Shown in pieces: positions 60,193 through 64,000 of a stretch of DNA of 64,000 bases (position 1 is its first letter; each line of letters begins with the position of its first letter). The notes under the pieces are model-generated. The model was given only the letters and a program-made list of their open reading frames with translations, was not told where the DNA came from and made no database searches. A program made the position numbers and the translations under genes. The DNA is from JAWKZG01 sp041396125. Its GTDB lineage: Bacteria > Pseudomonadota > Gammaproteobacteria > Competibacterales > Competibacteraceae. The stretch lies in the NCBI GenBank assembly GCA_041396125.1, contig JAWKZG010000001.1:496001-560000 (forward strand), read 5' to 3'.

Positions 60193-61236
60193 ATGAAAAA
60201 AAGTCTGTTAATGGCGTCAAAAGCCTTCACGATTGCTGCTGTGGCAAGTGTTGCGCTTACCGCAACGGCACACGCCAGAGTACTGAAAGTACAGACCAGT
60301 CAGAACGCGGGCGACTTTACGTTTGAGCATTTAACAAACGTCTGGGCACCGAAACTCAAGTCCATGACCAATGGCGAAATCGAGATCGAACTGCTGCCGA
60401 CCAAGTCGGTTGTACCGCACCGTGAAACCCCCGATGCGGTGGCGAATGGCATTCTGGACGGCGACCTGACAGCAACCGCCTATTTTTCCGGCCGCGACCC
60501 GGCGTTTGCCCTAATGGGCGATCTGATCGCCGGTTACGATACGCCGGAGCAGATCCAGACATTCTGTATGCTGGGCGGCGGCAAAGAGATGCTGCAGAAA
60601 ATCTACGACACACTGGTGGAAAACGTGCATGTGGTCGGTTGCGATGCCTATACCCGTGAGGCGCTGGTTGCCAAGATTCCGATCAAAACCCTGGCTGATC
60701 TGAAAGGTGTCAAGATCCGCTCACCGGAAGGACTGGCCGCTGAGGTTTTCAAGCGTGCCGGTGCAGCACCTGTCTCGCTGCCGTTTTCAGAAGTATATAC
60801 CTCACTTGAAAAAGGCGTGGTAGATGCCGCTGACGCGTCGGCTTACGCTAATAATGATGCCTCCGGCATGCACACCATAGCCAAATATCCGATCTATCCG
60901 GGTATCCATTCGATGGCGTTTATCCAGTTTACCCTGAACCAGGATGTGTGGGACTCCCTGACCGAGGGGCAGAAGACCGCTATTGACGTATGGTATCTGG
61001 CATCACGGGCCGATTTGCGCCGGATCGCCGATCTGAAGGATAAGGATCTGGTCGCACGTGATCGTAAAGCCGGTGATATCACTATTGTCGACTGGTCGCA
61101 GGAAGACCGCGATGCGTTCCGCGCCATTGCCAAGGGCGCGTGGGAAGACTTCGCTGCTAAATCAGAACTCGCCAAAGAAACCTACGCTACACACGTGAAA
61201 TTCATGGAGCGTATGGGGCTTTTGCAGGCAGATTAA
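60193..61236 (+). CDS. TRAP transporter substrate-binding protein (DctP family)
   Basis: 347 residues from ATG 60193 (GAGGAG upstream; the in-frame GTG 60187 is too close to it). A Sec signal ends near ATAHA-R (about 29). Mature part: VLKVQTSQNAGDFTFEHLTNVWAPKLKSMTNGEIEIELLPTKSVV, SPEGLAAEVFKRAGAAPVSLPFSEVYTSLEKGVVDAADASAY. It binds the carboxylate substrate in the periplasm and hands it to the fused permease downstream. The group differs from the 48829 DctP (no WSG motif), so the two systems have separate substrates. Confidence 0.9.
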   Translation: MKKSLLMASKAFTIAAVASVALTATAHARVLKVQTSQNAGDFTFEHLTNVWAPKLKSMTNGEIEIELLPTKSVVPHRETPDAVANGILDGDLTATAYFSGRDPAFALMGDLIAGYDTPEQIQTFCMLGGGKEMLQKIYDTLVENVHVVGCDAYTREALVAKIPIKTLADLKGVKIRSPEGLAAEVFKRAGAAPVSLPFSEVYTSLEKGVVDAADASAYANNDASGMHTIAKYPIYPGIHSMAFIQFTLNQDVWDSLTEGQKTAIDVWYLASRADLRRIADLKDKDLVARDRKAGDITIVDWSQEDRDAFRAIAKGAWEDFAAKSELAKETYATHVKFMERMGLLQAD

Positions 61237-61283
61237 TTCTGCAGGGCGTTTATCTTGCCCTGTCCGAATGATGACTGTCTTGG

Positions 61284-61309
61284 CCGCACGGTATAACCCT
61301 GCCGTGCGG
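61284..61309 (+). terminator. Stem-loop after the second dctP
   Basis: CCGCACGG (61284-61291) pairs with CCGTGCGG (61302-61309), 10-base loop, followed by TATTTCC. It may reduce transcription into the permease relative to the binding protein. Confidence 0.55.
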
Positions 61310-61426
61310 TATTTCCAAAACCATTGCAGTAATTCAATGCAGTATTCAATGCATTGGCGCTGCGGGCACGGCTCGTTGAGACTGATGCTTGCATGAGCAA
61401 TGGATCGCGCCTGATATATTGACGAG

Positions 61427-63523
61427 ATGATAACTGGGGACGGCATGGCGAGTGGCACTAAAACCATCGAAGATACGGAGCTGGAAATCGCAGCGCAGGA
61501 TCCGCTGCATACCGAAGAAGGTGTTGCGCGGGCATCTTACACGCTTATGGATCACTTCAGCCATTTCTCCGGCCTGGCTGTTGCGCAGTTCTATATTATT
61601 AGTGCGTTCATCACTTTATATGAAGTAGTTGCGCGTTACGTATTCAATGCGCCTACCCAGTGGGCGTTCGAAATGGTCATGGTGCTGTGCGCCTCGGCCT
61701 GGATGATTTCAGCCGGTTATGTAACGCTGAAAAAGCGTCATATCGGTATCACCGTATTCCACATTTTGGTGTCGGATCGAGCACGCTGGCGGCTGGATCT
61801 GTTCGCTATGCTGGTCGGCATTGCCGCGTTGTTTCTGCTGCTGTCGGATGCTTCTATACGTGCGTACAAAGCGGTCGGCATGATCGAACGCACTGGCAGC
61901 GCCTTTAACTCGCCCATGCCGATGCTGCTGAAAACGATGCTGATGCTCGGCGCCAGCATTTATCTGGCGCAGTTGATGGTAAATCTGCACCGCCACCTGA
62001 ACAGCAACTGGGCTCGCAAGATCGTGCTGGCTGTTGGTGCGCTCATGGTGTTCTATTTTACCGTCGCATTGCTCGCCTATATTTTCGGCGAAAGCACGAT
62101 TTTCGGTACGCTAAGTGGTTATTTCAGTGCTATTGGCGAAGCGCTGAATCCGAAAGAAATGCTCGATATCCGCTCCTATGGTCTGGGCACCATCTGCCTG
62201 ATCATGATCGTCATCCTGATCGCCTTAATGATGACCGGCATGCCGCTGGGTATCGTGACACTGATTGTTTCGGTGCTGATGGCGATTGCTTTTTTCGGCC
62301 CGCGCGGCCTGTATCTGGTATCAACCAACGCCGCCGGTCTGCTCGATCACTATTCATTGGTGGCTATTCCTTTATTCGTGTTGATGGCGTCGATCCTGGA
62401 ACGGGCGGGGATTGCCGAAGATTTATTCGATGCGATGTCGATCTTCGCCGGCAATCTGCGCGGTGGGGTGGCAGTGCAGACGGTGGTCGTTGCGGTCATT
62501 CTTGCCGCTATGTCCGGGGTAATGGGCGGGGAGATCGTCATGCTGGGTCTGGTTGCGCTGCCGCAGATGTTTCGACTCGGCTATAACCGCAGACTGACGA
62601 TCGGCCTGATCTGTGCCTCTGGTGCCCTGGCAACGCTGATTCCGCCGTCGATCATCATGATCGTCTATGGCTTGTCGGCAGATGTCGCTATTGGCAGTCT
62701 GTTTATGGCCGGTGCGGTGCCCGGTGTCATGCTGGCCGTATTCTATGCCGGTTATGTGCTGGTGCGGGTCAACCTCAATCCGACATTGGCACCCACCGCG
62801 GCAGAAGTAGCCGCGATCACCGGCAAGGATCAGAAACTTTCGAAAGAGCGCCTGATGGCGGTAATTCTCTGCATCCTGCTGATCACCTGTGTCATGGGGT
62901 CGATTTACGGTGGTATTGCCTCGGTTACCGAATCCGCTGGTGTCGGTGTGATCGGCGCGCTGTTTGTGGCAGCGGTGCGTAATCAGATGAAGTGGTCGGT
63001 ACTGCAGGAAGCACTGGCAGGCACCATGTCCACCGTCGGCACCATTATCTGGCTGATTCTGGGTGCGGTCAGTTTTGTCGGTATTTTCAATCTGGTTGGC
63101 GGTGGCGATTTCATGCGCAGTTTGTTCCTCGACCTGGGACTGCCGCCACTGGGTACGATCCTGGTCATGATGGCGATTTTGGTTGTGCTCGGTACGTTCA
63201 TGGAATGGATCGCAATCGTGTTTATCACCGTGCCGGTGTTCGCGCCGGTGGTCAAGGAGCTGGCACCCGCACTGGGGCTCGATCCCACCTGGGCTGCGGT
63301 GTGGTTCGGTATCCTGTTTGTGATGAATATCCAGATTTACTTTTTATCCCCCCCGTTTGGACCCGCCTGCTTCTGGCTGAAATCGGTGGCGCCGAAAGAC
63401 GTTACCTTGCAGGAAATCTTTATCTCGGTGCTGCCGTTCATTGTTTTGCAGATCATCGGCCTGATTCTGGTGATGATGTTTCCGCAAATTGCTTTGTGGC
63501 TGCCGCAGGCGCTAGGTAGTTAA
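61427..63523 (+). CDS. Fused TRAP transporter permease DctQM
   Basis: 698 residues. The N-terminal DctQ part (about 45-190) has four helices with ALITLYEVVARYVF-like and WAFEMVMVLCASAWMISAGYVTLKKRHIGI motifs. The C-terminal DctM part (about 245-695) has twelve hydrophobic segments, the signature GLYLVSTNAAGLLDHYSLVAIPLFVLMASILERAG, SGVMGGEIVMLGL and CASGALATLIPPSIIMIVYG. Sodium-driven carboxylate uptake is family knowledge. Start ATG 61427 is the longest; ATG 61445, with GGGG 6 bases before it, is as likely. Its intactness contrasts with the broken separate dctM at 50.5 kb. Confidence 0.92.
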   Translation: MITGDGMASGTKTIEDTELEIAAQDPLHTEEGVARASYTLMDHFSHFSGLAVAQFYIISAFITLYEVVARYVFNAPTQWAFEMVMVLCASAWMISAGYVTLKKRHIGITVFHILVSDRARWRLDLFAMLVGIAALFLLLSDASIRAYKAVGMIERTGSAFNSPMPMLLKTMLMLGASIYLAQLMVNLHRHLNSNWARKIVLAVGALMVFYFTVALLAYIFGESTIFGTLSGYFSAIGEALNPKEMLDIRSYGLGTICLIMIVILIALMMTGMPLGIVTLIVSVLMAIAFFGPRGLYLVSTNAAGLLDHYSLVAIPLFVLMASILERAGIAEDLFDAMSIFAGNLRGGVAVQTVVVAVILAAMSGVMGGEIVMLGLVALPQMFRLGYNRRLTIGLICASGALATLIPPSIIMIVYGLSADVAIGSLFMAGAVPGVMLAVFYAGYVLVRVNLNPTLAPTAAEVAAITGKDQKLSKERLMAVILCILLITCVMGSIYGGIASVTESAGVGVIGALFVAAVRNQMKWSVLQEALAGTMSTVGTIIWLILGAVSFVGIFNLVGGGDFMRSLFLDLGLPPLGTILVMMAILVVLGTFMEWIAIVFITVPVFAPVVKELAPALGLDPTWAAVWFGILFVMNIQIYFLSPPFGPACFWLKSVAPKDVTLQEIFISVLPFIVLQIIGLILVMMFPQIALWLPQALGS

Positions 63524-63563
63524 TTGACACTGCGCAGCTGATTAACAAGAAGAGGAGACCGAT

Positions 63564-63686
63564 ATGCTTGGTAGAAACAGTCAGCAGGAACTCAATGCTT
63601 ACGGCCCCTGGCCCTGGCTTGCCGGCTATGTGCTGGCCGCTGTTCTGGCAGGGGTGATGTTCGGCCTGGCAACAGGTTTTCTTTAA
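63564..63686 (+). CDS. Small single-pass membrane protein of 40 residues
   Basis: MLGRNSQQELNAYGPWPWL then a hydrophobic helix AGYVLAAVLAGVMFGLATGFL ending at a TAA. A strong Shine-Dalgarno (AGAGGAGA) lies 6-7 bases upstream. It sits 40 bases behind the DctQM gene and 34 before the dehydratase gene, all on one strand. The codon use is like its neighbours. I know no family for it; a transporter accessory peptide is a guess from context. Confidence 0.7.
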   Translation: MLGRNSQQELNAYGPWPWLAGYVLAAVLAGVMFGLATGFL

Positions 63687-63720
63687 GTCAGATAAACAAC
63701 CCGATAGACGACGATATAGC

Positions 63721-64000
63721 ATGACAGTAAAGACAAAGAAAAAACCGCACGAGTTGCGCAGCGCACGCTGGTTTGCGCCGGATGATTTTCGCTCATTCGG
63801 GCACCGTTCCCGCACCATGCAAATGGGCTATGGGCCGGAAGACTGGGTCGACAAGCCAGTCATTGCGATCATCAACACCTGGTCGGATGCACAGCCCTGC
63901 CACGCCCATTTCAAACACCGGGTGGAAGATATCAAACGCGGTATTTTCCAGGCGGGCGGCTTTCCTATGGAATTGCCGGCGCTGTCACTGTCGGAAAGCT
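63721..64000 (+). CDS. IlvD/Edd-family dehydratase, N-terminal part only
   Basis: The first 93 residues are in the window: SARWFAPDDFRSFGHRSRTMQMGYGPEDWVDKPVIAIINTWSDAQPCHAHFKHRVEDIKRGIFQAGGFPMELPALSLSES. The start resembles L-arabinonate/sugar-acid dehydratases more than IlvD itself (FRSFGHRSR; NTWSDAQPCHAHF holds the iron-sulfur Cys). These enzymes remove water from sugar acids to give 2-keto-3-deoxy acids. It continues off the window. With the enolase-superfamily protein it gives the cluster two candidate dehydratases. Confidence 0.88.
   Translation, partial: MTVKTKKKPHELRSARWFAPDDFRSFGHRSRTMQMGYGPEDWVDKPVIAIINTWSDAQPCHAHFKHRVEDIKRGIFQAGGFPMELPALSLSES

Overview
The window looks like chromosome of a gammaproteobacterium of moderate to high GC, with one clearly AT-richer island at about 52.0-53.6 kb. 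The main taxonomic clue is the conserved minus-strand block dksA-gluQ, hemF, tsaC, topA, smg, dprA, LysM protein, followed by the divergent plus-strand block def-fmt-rsmB-DUF4390-ntrY-ntrX. I could not name a genus. No rRNA operon, CRISPR array, transposase or integrase was seen.

Layout. 0-4.8 kb: nucleoside/nucleobase-type ABC transporter (ATPase broken, two permeases) and a cytosine-deaminase-like amidohydrolase. 4.9-15.6 kb: a metF-like gene, a LysR regulator, a polyamine-type ABC transporter, and two DadA-like flavin oxidases with a ferredoxin-like subunit and a pyridine-nucleotide-disulfide-type subunit. This resembles opine or D-hydroxyproline oxidase loci, and it ends with a secreted cyclase-family protein. 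15.8-19.1 kb: DMT exporter with AraC regulator, YbaK-like deacylase, Tat-exported M15-like peptidase. 19.2-35.1 kb: the housekeeping block. 35.4-42.9 kb: a type-2 isoleucyl-tRNA synthetase with a GSHH signature, 5-methylthioribose kinase, Tim44-like protein, glutathione reductase and an AdoMet-decarboxylase-like protein. 42.9-43.96 kb: a non-coding interval with a probable small RNA, two unusual tRNA genes and a cluster of hairpins. 44-48.8 kb: slipin, HNH nuclease, TatD, oligopeptidase A. 48.8-51.9 kb: a TRAP transporter whose large subunit is heavily broken. 52-55.7 kb: defence-type accessory region (XRE antitoxin remnant, ApeA-like HEPN protein, methyltransferase, HNH protein, VapBC). 56-64 kb: a sugar-acid or hydroxy-acid catabolic cluster with GntR regulator, second TRAP transporter (fused DctQM), a 40-residue membrane protein and the start of an IlvD/Edd dehydratase.

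Caution on reading frames. At least six otherwise intact genes (metF, fmt, rsmB, ntrY, mtnK, a small HNH gene) carry isolated one-base shifts, several in homopolymers. Several are essential or nearly so, which points to sequencing or assembly indels rather than gene death. The ABC ATPase at the left edge and the TRAP dctM at 50.9-51.8 kb carry many more lesions and could be true pseudogenes or low-quality sequence.

Most interesting points: the GSHH motif of the IleRS; the tRNA and structured-RNA interval at 42.9-43.8 kb; the AT-rich ApeA-like defence gene beside an antitoxin remnant; dprA lacking any ATG/GTG/TTG at its expected start (AUA instead); a diverged 81-bp repeat present twice in inverted orientation 39 kb apart; and the opine-oxidase-like cluster.
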